From Crocinitomicaceae bacterium (GTDB taxonomy: Bacteria; Bacteroidota; Bacteroidia; Flavobacteriales_D; Crocinitomicaceae), in the NCBI GenBank assembly GCA_024643585.1, contig JAHEMP010000147.1:1-6086 (forward strand): a DNA stretch of 6,086 bases, given 5' to 3'. Below, piece after piece: positions 1 to 5,762 of the stretch. Made by a program: the position numbers and the translations under genes. The notes under the pieces are model-generated. The model ran no database searches. It was not told the origin of the DNA and saw nothing but the letters and a program-made list of their open reading frames with translations. Every line of letters starts with the position of its first letter. The first letter of the stretch is position 1.

Positions 1-329
1 GCCAAGCCTGCAATAAACTGGATTAATCCAGAGATAATAACGGCCAATAAAAAGGATTCGTAGGATCCAAGTGTAAGCATAGCTGCTGACACAATAGTAA
101 TTAAACCTGCTGCAGGACCAGATACTCCGAGTCTTGAGCCACTAAAAAACCCAACTACTATCCCACCAATTACACCTGCAATTATTCCGGAAAAAATATT
201 TGAAAACTCATCGTGACCTGAAACCGATGTAGAAGATAAACCTATGCCCAAACAGAGGGGCAATGCAACAAAAAAGACGACAAAACCAGCGGGCAGATCC
301 TGCTTCCAAGTCTTTAATAAATTTTTCAT
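1..329 (-). CDS. SulP-family inorganic anion transporter, N-terminal part (runs off the left edge)
   Basis: Reading leftward from ATG at 329, 109 codons stay open to the window edge, so only the N-terminal fifth or so of a usual SulP protein (roughly 500-570 residues) is seen. The start MKNLLKTWKQDLPAG, then a hydrophobic helix at about 14-32 with ALPLCLG, a second glycine-rich helix at about 47-63 (SGIIAGVIGGIVVG), and the motif GVSGPAAG at 68-75 are typical of the SulP/SLC26 membrane domain. Further hydrophobic stretches follow at about 76-87 and 92-109. These proteins carry anions such as sulfate or bicarbonate across the inner membrane. The substrate cannot be read from this fragment. The QDLPAGFVVFF start resembles the bacterial branch often found beside a carbonic anhydrase, which would lie outside the window if present. 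The gene follows the 100-residue orphan gene by 42 bp in the same direction; a shared transcript is possible. The family call is firm; the substrate is open. Confidence 0.9.
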   Translation of the reverse strand, partial: MKNLLKTWKQDLPAGFVVFFVALPLCLGIGLSSTSVSGHDEFSNIFSGIIAGVIGGIVVGFFSGSRLGVSGPAAGLITIVSAAMLTLGSYESFLLAVIISGLIQFIAGL

Positions 330-371
330 TTCTTAAAATTAAGTGAATTATAAAACGGCGTTATTCGTAAT

Positions 372-674
372 TCAACTTAATTCTGGAGGGGAGTAGATTA
401 TTGGTAATTGAATAAATGGGTAGATTTTGTAAAGCTGCATGTCACAATAGTTCAATTCTAACTCATCAGGAACTAGCTTTGTAAAAAATGTAAATCTAGG
501 GTTGTAAATAACTGCAACTTGCTCGACATCAACTTCAGACATTGTTTCTTGCTGTTCTTCCAAGGCACTAACACTCGTCAAATCTTCAACTTCTAGCATG
601 AAAAATTGAATTGACGAAATTGCAATTAGGCTCGTAAAAAGCAACAAAAATATGGGTCTAATTTTCAACATCAT
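372..674 (-). CDS. Small membrane-anchored or secreted protein of unknown function
   Basis: I do not recognise this 100-residue protein. From ATG at 674 it begins MMLKIRP, followed by a hydrophobic stretch at about 7-27 that could be a signal peptide or a single membrane anchor; no lipobox or clear signal-peptidase I site is visible. An acidic, probably disordered part follows at about 28-51, then an aromatic and proline-rich C-terminus (RFTFF, YPFIQLP, SPPELS) with one cysteine. The frame extends 9 bases further to a TTG at 683, but that TTG lies inside the promoter-like TATCTTTG (681-688), so the ATG at 674, or the adjacent one at 671, is the better start. The purine run AAAGGA directly precedes the first ATG and is better spaced for the second. 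The gene lies between kbl and the SulP gene, all in one direction. That the ORF is real is supported by the promoter, the anchor and the tidy spacing, not by any family match. Confidence 0.6.
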   Translation of the reverse strand: MMLKIRPIFLLLFTSLIAISSIQFFMLEVEDLTSVSALEEQQETMSEVDVEQVAVIYNPRFTFFTKLVPDELELNYCDMQLYKIYPFIQLPIIYSPPELS

Positions 675-680
675 TCCTTT

Positions 681-688
681 CAAAGATA
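681..688 (-). promoter_or_regulatory. Bacteroidetes-type -7 element (TATCTTTG) of the small unknown gene
   Basis: TATCTTTG on the minus strand fits the TAnnTTTG consensus of the Bacteroidetes primary sigma factor. Only six bases (AAAGGA) separate it from the ATG at 674, so the transcript would be leaderless or nearly so. No convincing TTTG or TTG -33 element is seen at the expected distance upstream. Confidence 0.55.
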
Positions 689-705
689 CGAATAATATAG
701 CATGA

Positions 706-735
706 ATTAATACTACCCTAAAATGGTATACTAAT
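706..735 (-). terminator. Possible terminator hairpin after kbl
   Basis: Read on the minus strand, beginning 11 bases after the kbl stop codon, ATTAGTATACC and GGTAGTATTAAT can pair as a stem of about 11 bp with two G-T pairs and one bulged A, around a 7-base loop. The stem is AT-rich and is not followed by a clean T-run, so termination is only suggested by its position between kbl and the next promoter. Confidence 0.35.
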
Positions 736-746
736 TTGAAATCACC

Positions 747-1937
747 TTACGCTATTACTTTCAGTTCTTTTCCAACTTTGATAAATGCCGCAATCGCTTT
801 ATCTAAATCGGCTTTTGAATGCGCCGCTGAAATTTGTGTTCTAATTCGAGCTGCACCTTTAGCGACAACCGGATAAAAGAAGCCGATAGCATATACCCCT
901 TCTTTCAAAAGTAAATCAGCAAATTTTTGCGACAATGCAGCATCGTATAACATGATAGGGACAATAGGAGAATCTCCTGGTTTAATATCAAAACCTGCTT
1001 CAACAATTGCTTTTTTGAAATAGCTTGTATTTGCTTCCAACTTATCTCTTAATTCAGTAGTAGAACTCAAAATATCAAATACTTTGATGGAAGCTCCAAC
1101 AATACTTGGCGCCAATGAATTTGAAAACAAATAAGGACGAGAACGTTGACGCAACATGTCAATAATTTCTTTCGGACCTGTGGTGTATCCTCCCATTGCA
1201 CCACCAAGTGCTTTGCCTAATGTTCCAGTAATGATATCTACTCTTTTCGAACAATTATGGTATTCAGGAACTCCTCTACCTGTTTTTCCGATAAAACCAG
1301 CCGAGTGGCATTCGTCCGTCATTACCATGGCGTCGTATTTATCTGCCAAATCGCAAATTTCATTCATTTTTGCAATGTCACCATCCATGGAAAAAACACC
1401 ATCTGTTACAATAATTCTATGTCGTTGTGCCTGAGCTTTCTTCAATTGCTCCTCCAAATCAGCCATGTCAGAATGCTTGTATCTGTATCGTTGTGCTTTG
1501 CAGAGACGAACCCCATCAATAATTGAAGCATGATTCAATTCATCAGAAATAATGGCATCCTCTTCTCCGAAAAGTGGTTCAAAAACTCCTCCATTTGCAT
1601 CGAAAGCAGCGGCATACAGAATGGTATCCTCCGTTCCGTAAAAATCAGCAATCTTTTTTTCTAATTCTTTGTGAATATCCTGTGTCCCGCAGATAAAACG
1701 TACAGAAGACATACCAAAACCATGTGTGTCCAACGCATTTTTCGCAGCATCGATTACATCGGGATTGGAAGACAAACCAAGGTAATTGTTTGCACACATA
1801 ATTACCACATCTTCACCCGTGCTCACATGTACGTTTGCACCTTGCGGTGTTGTAATGATTCTTTCGCGTTTGTAAATACCACCCTCTTCGATAGTCTTTA
1901 ATTCTTCTGCTAAATGATTTTTTATTTTTCCGTACAT
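747..1937 (-). CDS. kbl: Glycine C-acetyltransferase (2-amino-3-ketobutyrate CoA ligase)
   Basis: This PLP enzyme cleaves 2-amino-3-ketobutyrate with CoA into glycine and acetyl-CoA, the second step of threonine breakdown after threonine dehydrogenase, in the cytoplasm. The 396 residues match the usual family length (398 in E. coli). Visible landmarks of the alpha-oxoamine synthase fold are NNYLGLSS at 50-57, SDELNHASIIDG at 131-142 with the PLP-stacking His136, TDECHSAG at 207-214 with Asp208 and His211, the Schiff-base lysine K242 in GTLGKALGG, and RIRTQIS at 364-370 with the probable substrate-carboxylate arginine R366. FDANGG at 112-117 and DGVRLCKAQRYRY at 141-153 favour Kbl over serine palmitoyltransferase or BioF of the same superfamily. 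The ATG at 1937 lies 17 bases after a TATCTTTG promoter element, which supports it as the start. No threonine dehydrogenase gene is in the window, so the partner enzyme must be elsewhere. All catalytic residues are intact. Confidence 0.96.
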   Translation of the reverse strand: MYGKIKNHLAEELKTIEEGGIYKRERIITTPQGANVHVSTGEDVVIMCANNYLGLSSNPDVIDAAKNALDTHGFGMSSVRFICGTQDIHKELEKKIADFYGTEDTILYAAAFDANGGVFEPLFGEEDAIISDELNHASIIDGVRLCKAQRYRYKHSDMADLEEQLKKAQAQRHRIIVTDGVFSMDGDIAKMNEICDLADKYDAMVMTDECHSAGFIGKTGRGVPEYHNCSKRVDIITGTLGKALGGAMGGYTTGPKEIIDMLRQRSRPYLFSNSLAPSIVGASIKVFDILSSTTELRDKLEANTSYFKKAIVEAGFDIKPGDSPIVPIMLYDAALSQKFADLLLKEGVYAIGFFYPVVAKGAARIRTQISAAHSKADLDKAIAAFIKVGKELKVIA

Positions 1938-1947
1938 GGTAATTGAG

Positions 1948-1959
1948 CTTTGTACAAAG
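1948..1959. promoter_or_regulatory. Perfect 12-bp palindrome over the kbl promoter
   Basis: CTTTGTACAAAG is identical on both strands. It overlaps the CTTTG of the -7 element and extends over the expected transcription start, a position where a dimeric repressor could bind. Chance is a fair alternative because half of the palindrome is the promoter consensus itself. Confidence 0.3.
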
Positions 1960-1962
1960 ATA
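1955..1962 (-). promoter_or_regulatory. Bacteroidetes-type -7 element (TATCTTTG) of kbl
   Basis: TATCTTTG on the minus strand matches TAnnTTTG and ends 17 bases before the kbl ATG, giving a short leader of roughly 10-15 bases. It lies in the 90-bp gap after the DUF5686 gene, so kbl is probably transcribed separately from it. No strong -33 TTG is visible. Confidence 0.6.
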
Positions 1963-2027
1963 ATTGTTTAAAGAAATTAGGAAGTGTTAATTGCTCAAGG
2001 ATATTATAAAATAATGACTTTCTTCCT

Positions 2028-4529
2028 TTAGAAGTTATATTTCATATCCCTTAGATTCAATACCGCAAATGATATTTTCCAGGTTGCTTGGGGTTTTATA
2101 TTGTTGCCGTCTGAAAGCGCACCATAAAACCCAACGCGCAACTTTCGTCTTGAAAACTTAAAATTTCTTTCTATGCCTGCAAGTACTTCATAATGCAGCC
2201 AATTAAATTCGGCAACGTAGAGAATACCTGCACCCATTACCAATCCTAAACCCGTCTTTTTCATAAAAGGAATTTTATTCAGAATAGCGCCATTATCGTG
2301 ATGGACAATGTGTCCTTCGTAAAAGATATCTCGAGAAGGCAAGGAACTATCTAAATCTTGAAAAGAATACAACGGGTTTGAAAACCAGAATGGATCGCTT
2401 CGTCTGTGAAACTTGAAATCTGCATCATATAGTGCCCTTGAAGAAAGGAATTTACCAGTCTTAATATGATAACTTGAAGTCCCAAGGGTTCCAATTTTAA
2501 AGGTTTGCAAAATACCCGCTAAAGCGTATTCATGATCAATATCACTACCAAATAATTTTGGAATTCCCCGCTCATAGGAAACGTAAAATGTTGGCCATTT
2601 TGACCCCAAACGAACCTTTCTATTGGGTTCACGCATGTATTTTTGACCTGGATTATAATAAAATGAAAACTTACCCAATAAGGCTTGATACGCATTGAAT
2701 ACATCCGGACTCTCGTTTGGAATGGCATTGTCTAACAATGTGACAAATCTATACGAGTCAACTGATCTTCTCTCAGAAAATTCAAAGTCAATTTCAGAAT
2801 AAAAACCATTGAAAATTTCTCTATAATGATTGAAGCTTAGAAATGTCTTTTCGATGAAGTTACTTCTTTTGTATATCTGTGTAATCGCATCGTAACTTCT
2901 TAAAACATTAAAGTCGTGCTCAAAACGAACGGATATGTTTCCAAAATGGAAGGGATCGTAGCGATAGGTCCCATTTACTTGACCTTTAACATCATTGTTC
3001 AGTAACCCATAGGTTATTTCTCCATACCCATCGAAATACTTTTCGTTATTCCACTTTTTAAAGTAGTTGAACCCAGGCGCCAATCGTGGTCCGGCAATGT
3101 ACAATGGTCGAGCAAAAGCGGCAACTGAATTTATACTCCATTGTGTTTTATTTTCTCTGTTTCGGTGGTCAACACCCCACCATAATACTTTCAATGCCGT
3201 GACTTTATTGAAAACCTGATCAACTGAATCAAGGTATTCTTTCTTGTTGTGGGCAACTTCAATACTGTCTTTAACTTGTATGTACAATTTCTCGTCTGAG
3301 GTTAAGGTCGTGCCCCTCTTTTCATTCCAAAAAGTAGTATCCTTGTCGTACGCCTCTTGTTCGGTAACCGACAACTCGTTGTTGAAGAATTTGGACGGAA
3401 AGTTAGGCTTAAAATCATATTCTTGAAATTGAGAAACAGTCACACATTCTGATTCTGAATCCTTGTATTTTGTTCCATAACTTAACTTTTGATACTTCAA
3501 AACATTAAGAGTATCGCCGGAATTGTCATATTCTTGATATACCGTAAAATGATCGTAAATGTGCAGATTACCTTTCTCCATTGTCAATTCCAACTTTTGA
3601 ATCATCCATAGAGAATCGATAACCCAAATTGTTCCGGATAATGTGGTTGTGGCAATGTTTCGGGCAATGATGCGAATTTTACTGATGCGTTGGCCGTTTT
3701 CTTCGTATTGTTCTTCCAGTCGATATTTGTAACTTAAAATTCCAGGCCCAGAAATTGGTGAACTAACTGGAGTTTCGTGTAAATCATCCAAGTGAAGAAG
3801 GTTTTCAAAAAAATTAAAATTTGATTTTACTGTTGTTGTATAGTACAAATTTCTGGTTCTGCCCCTTGCCTCGTATGCATTTCTGTATTCTTTAACACTG
3901 CGTGGAGGTGAGTAATTTCTTGTTAATTGAACTTCTACCAAATTCATATTGTTGGTCAATTTGGCAAGTTCGGCATCCTTTGCTTTTTTTTCAGCTTGGA
4001 ATGGATCTACTTCCGTTTCCTCAATTTCCTCGGCTTTTTTCTTTTTTCCTTTGGAATCCTCTTTGTTTTCCTCTTCTCGAATTATCTTTTCAGTCGCTCG
4101 TGTATAAACTTCAACTTTGTGTGGATAATTCCATTGATTAATTTGTTCCCGACGTTTTACAACCTCCAACATAATGTCTCTGCCTGGATTCGATTTTTTA
4201 ACCGAAACTTCCATATCAATAATCTCTTGGATTTTAGCGGGTGACAAACTAAAATTTTCAACTATCGGGAAATCGCCCATTGCCAAATAATATTCATGAT
4301 TGCTGTAACCGGTTGTGGTTATAATAACATAATACTCACCTGGCATCAGACGCATTTCAAAATACCCGTTGACATCAGCAATCGTTCTTAAATCCTCCGA
4401 ATTTTTAACAAAAAGTTTGGCGTGTGGGATTGGAATATTTCTTTCGTCAGATACGATACCTGAAAAAAGCTGTTGCGCAAAAGGAACCTGACTGATCAGT
4501 AGAAATATAAGTAAGGTTAGTGCCCTCAT
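2028..4529 (-). CDS. DUF5686 and carboxypeptidase-regulatory-like domain outer-membrane protein
   Basis: The 833-residue protein starts with a signal peptide (MRALTLLIFLLISQVPFA, likely cut after Ala18 before QQ). Residues about 20-100 form a carboxypeptidase-regulatory-like beta-sandwich (FSGIVSDERNIPIPHAKLFV, then DVNGYFEM, PGEYYVIITTTGY). From about 113 (NPGRDIMLEVV) to the end it has the character of DUF5686, including SGPGILSYKYR at 260-270, GTIWVIDSLWMI at 299-310, and the late segment HYEVLAGIERNF at 779-790. The C-terminus alternates aromatic and polar residues and ends in Phe (MKYNF), as outer-membrane beta-barrels do. Proteins of this architecture are common in Bacteroidetes and presumed to be in the outer membrane; their role is not established. 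A lysine/glutamate-rich stretch at about 149-190 looks like a disordered or helical insert. The gene begins 30 bp after the YopX-like gene; that gap shows no TAnnTTTG box and no Shine-Dalgarno sequence, so read-through from upstream is likely. Confidence 0.88.
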   Translation of the reverse strand: MRALTLLIFLLISQVPFAQQLFSGIVSDERNIPIPHAKLFVKNSEDLRTIADVNGYFEMRLMPGEYYVIITTTGYSNHEYYLAMGDFPIVENFSLSPAKIQEIIDMEVSVKKSNPGRDIMLEVVKRREQINQWNYPHKVEVYTRATEKIIREEENKEDSKGKKKKAEEIEETEVDPFQAEKKAKDAELAKLTNNMNLVEVQLTRNYSPPRSVKEYRNAYEARGRTRNLYYTTTVKSNFNFFENLLHLDDLHETPVSSPISGPGILSYKYRLEEQYEENGQRISKIRIIARNIATTTLSGTIWVIDSLWMIQKLELTMEKGNLHIYDHFTVYQEYDNSGDTLNVLKYQKLSYGTKYKDSESECVTVSQFQEYDFKPNFPSKFFNNELSVTEQEAYDKDTTFWNEKRGTTLTSDEKLYIQVKDSIEVAHNKKEYLDSVDQVFNKVTALKVLWWGVDHRNRENKTQWSINSVAAFARPLYIAGPRLAPGFNYFKKWNNEKYFDGYGEITYGLLNNDVKGQVNGTYRYDPFHFGNISVRFEHDFNVLRSYDAITQIYKRSNFIEKTFLSFNHYREIFNGFYSEIDFEFSERRSVDSYRFVTLLDNAIPNESPDVFNAYQALLGKFSFYYNPGQKYMREPNRKVRLGSKWPTFYVSYERGIPKLFGSDIDHEYALAGILQTFKIGTLGTSSYHIKTGKFLSSRALYDADFKFHRRSDPFWFSNPLYSFQDLDSSLPSRDIFYEGHIVHHDNGAILNKIPFMKKTGLGLVMGAGILYVAEFNWLHYEVLAGIERNFKFSRRKLRVGFYGALSDGNNIKPQATWKISFAVLNLRDMKYNF

Positions 4530-4559
4530 GTATATATAGACTTTTGAAGTGCCATTTTG

Positions 4560-4934
4560 TTACAGTTGAGGTTGAATAAAATGATAACTTTTGAAAACAA
4601 ATGGATTATTCCTTAAATAATCCTTCCAGGGGAAATCAATAATTTCCTTTTCGACTAAATCATAAAGTTGAAAATTCTCTAAAATTTCATCCCAAACAAT
4701 ATGTAAGTATTTGTTCTCTTCTTTTTTAGTTAATTCAATAATATCCTCTGCATAAATAGCTCGTCTATTGTTATCGAAAAAGCCGGTAAATCGGTCATGA
4801 TTATTATATTCTATGGGCAACCCAGCCCATGCATATTCATCTTTGGAATAAAAGGTCAACGAGTGGATTTGTTTCTTAAACCCGACAATTTTGTTATCCT
4901 GTCTTAATCTAAAACGATCGTTATAGATTGCCAT
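4560..4934 (-). CDS. Small protein with a YopX-like segment, function unknown
   Basis: This 124-residue soluble-looking protein has no signal peptide or membrane helix. Its middle follows the pattern I know from YopX-family proteins (pattern roughly YTGLKDKNGKEIYEGDIV, then VVWD and a short beta hairpin): here RFTGFFDNN at 48-56, RRAIYAEDIIEL at 57-68, HIVWDE at 78-83 and FQLYDL at 88-93. YopX proteins are small beta-rich proteins of phages and phage-like elements with no defined biochemical role. The N-terminal 1-45 and the aromatic C-terminal 100-124 have no recognised match. The ATG at 4934 lies inside the upstream membrane-protein gene, overlapping it by 14 bp, with GGAGGA 11 bases before the ATG; this indicates translational coupling. 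No integrase, tail or other phage genes are nearby, so the gene appears to be resident in an envelope operon. The resemblance is read by eye from one conserved block, so the family call is tentative. Confidence 0.6.
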   Translation of the reverse strand: MAIYNDRFRLRQDNKIVGFKKQIHSLTFYSKDEYAWAGLPIEYNNHDRFTGFFDNNRRAIYAEDIIELTKKEENKYLHIVWDEILENFQLYDLVEKEIIDFPWKDYLRNNPFVFKSYHFIQPQL

Positions 4935-5148
4935 TTTTCTTTTGTTCCTCCATGTATTCCATGTGCTTTTTCATCCTTCTCATCATCCAAGTTTTGGTGA
5001 AAAACATCATTAAGCAAATCACGGTGAAAACATAATAATAAACCCAAGTCTGGTAATTTTCGGTTATACAGAAATACGTAATAACGACGAAGGTAAGAAT
5101 TGCAGCAACCAACCAGAATAGACGCATTATTTTGTTATAGAATTCCAT
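4921..5148 (-). CDS. Small two-helix inner-membrane protein, function unknown
   Basis: The 75 residues hold two hydrophobic segments, about 8-28 (LFWLVAAILTFVVITYF region) and about 34-51 (TWVYYYVFTVICLMMFF), joined by a short polar turn (TENYQ), followed by a basic, charged C-terminal tail rich in Met, Lys, Arg and Glu (RRMKKHMEYMEEQKK). By the positive-inside rule the basic tail is cytoplasmic, and with a two-helix hairpin the N-terminus would be too. The start ATG at 5148 follows a TATCTTTG promoter element by 22 bases; the internal Met8 is a less likely start. The gene lies directly after lptC and overlaps the YopX-like gene by 14 bp. Small membrane proteins of this shape next to lptC seem familiar from other Bacteroidetes, but that is recollection and not a verified family. 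It could help LPS export or be unrelated. Confidence 0.75.
   Translation of the reverse strand: MEFYNKIMRLFWLVAAILTFVVITYFCITENYQTWVYYYVFTVICLMMFFTKTWMMRRMKKHMEYMEEQKKNGNL
4946..4951 (-). promoter_or_regulatory. Shine-Dalgarno-like GGAGGA before the YopX-like gene
   Basis: GGAGGA, encoding part of the MEEQ tail of the membrane protein, is 11 bases upstream of the ATG at 4934. The spacing is longer than ideal, and Bacteroidetes depend little on this signal. It nevertheless fits reinitiation at the overlapping start. Confidence 0.3.
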
Positions 5149-5170
5149 ATTATATTTTATAGATGTTGAA

Positions 5171-5178
5171 CAAAGATA
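5171..5178 (-). promoter_or_regulatory. Bacteroidetes-type -7 element (TATCTTTG) before the small membrane protein
   Basis: TATCTTTG on the minus strand lies in the 50-bp gap after lptC and ends 22 bases before the ATG at 5148. It could drive the membrane protein, the YopX-like gene and the DUF5686 gene as one transcript. No terminator hairpin is visible after lptC, so it may be an internal promoter within a longer operon. A -33 element is not evident. Confidence 0.55.
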
Positions 5179-5198
5179 AGAAGTAAAAATTGGGTTGA

Positions 5199-5762
5199 TT
5201 ATTTGTTCATTTTTATTTTCCCCGTTGGACGAAGAAAAGTATAGGTTTCAAAATCTTGTTTCGTCCTAATTCCTTGACCGTAAAGAACAGATTCTGGCGT
5301 TTTTACCACCACGGTTTTTTCAGTAAAAATGACACTGTCCTTTTGACTCCAAATTAATTCCTCCGTTTCCAAGCGCTGATTCTTTTCGTAATTAAAGAGC
5401 CGAACTGAATCTCTAACAATCATTTTTCCTTCGGCGGTTCTAATTTCTCCATACAATGAAGTTAAGGTGGAGATAATCTCTCCTTCGCTGTCGTAAAAGT
5501 CAACTTTCAAGCCATCTTTAAACTTGGTCACCGCCTCTGGCACTGTATAGGTTTCTGCCAAATTTGCAAATATTCTAACCTTCGCATAACCACTATCCGT
5601 ATAAAATACTTGCATGTCCTTAACCACCTCATCCGGTGCTTTGGGGTCATACGTAACTCTGTGAATGTGATCCAGATCATTTACGCATGAAAAAAGGAAT
5701 CCTGCCAACAAAACGCTAGCAGGAATTCCAATTTTATATTTTATTTTATTTCTGAAAAGCAT
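5199..5762 (-). CDS. lptC: LPS export periplasmic protein LptC (lipoprotein form)
   Basis: LptC receives lipopolysaccharide from the LptBFG transporter and passes it to LptA in the periplasm. From ATG at 5762 the product has 187 residues. A basic start (MLFRNKIKYK) leads to a hydrophobic stretch and the lipobox LFSC with Cys26, so this LptC is predicted to be lipid-anchored, as is common in Bacteroidetes, and not held by a transmembrane helix. The LptC beta-jellyroll covers about 49-183: KFKDGLKVDFYDSEGE at 80-95, LETEELIW at 131-138 and GQGIRTKQDFETY at 162-174 show the usual pattern of strands rising to a G-x-G-(I/F)-x-x-x-x-D-F motif. The frame extends 30 bases upstream to a TTG at 5792, but ATG at 5762 is preferred because it overlaps the stop codon of the preceding gene as TAATG, giving translational coupling, and yields a normal lipoprotein signal. 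No lptA, lptB or other lpt gene is in the window. Confidence 0.9.
   Translation of the reverse strand: MLFRNKIKYKIGIPASVLLAGFLFSCVNDLDHIHRVTYDPKAPDEVVKDMQVFYTDSGYAKVRIFANLAETYTVPEAVTKFKDGLKVDFYDSEGEIISTLTSLYGEIRTAEGKMIVRDSVRLFNYEKNQRLETEELIWSQKDSVIFTEKTVVVKTPESVLYGQGIRTKQDFETYTFLRPTGKIKMNK

Noticed and set aside
347..375. TTGAAT and TATAAT separated by 17 bases on the minus strand, ahead of the SulP gene, a near-perfect E. coli sigma-70 promoter.
   Set aside because: Bacteroidetes primary sigma factors use TAnnTTTG/TTG elements, the TTGAAT overlaps the end of the preceding gene, and such AT-rich matches arise easily by chance. It could still work in E. coli, but I would not annotate it as native.
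1156..1901. Plus-strand open frames (76-92 codons) opposite kbl.
   Set aside because: They lie wholly within the strongly supported kbl gene on the other strand, and their translations show no domain, signal or sensible composition.
747..1937. Serine palmitoyltransferase, expected in sphingolipid-making Bacteroidetes, as an alternative for the PLP enzyme.
   Set aside because: FDANGG, the SDELNHASIIDGVRLCKA block and the overall length follow glycine C-acetyltransferase more closely than other alpha-oxoamine synthases.
2519..2728. A 69-codon minus-strand frame inside the DUF5686 gene.
   Set aside because: It is an alternative frame fully inside a continuous, well-supported coding region.
3902..4244. 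Plus-strand frames of 79 and 105 codons rich in Phe and Leu, resembling membrane proteins.
   Set aside because: They are antisense to the Lys/Glu-rich part of the DUF5686 gene; reading AAA/GAA codons backwards yields Phe and Leu-rich peptides, so the hydrophobicity is an artefact.
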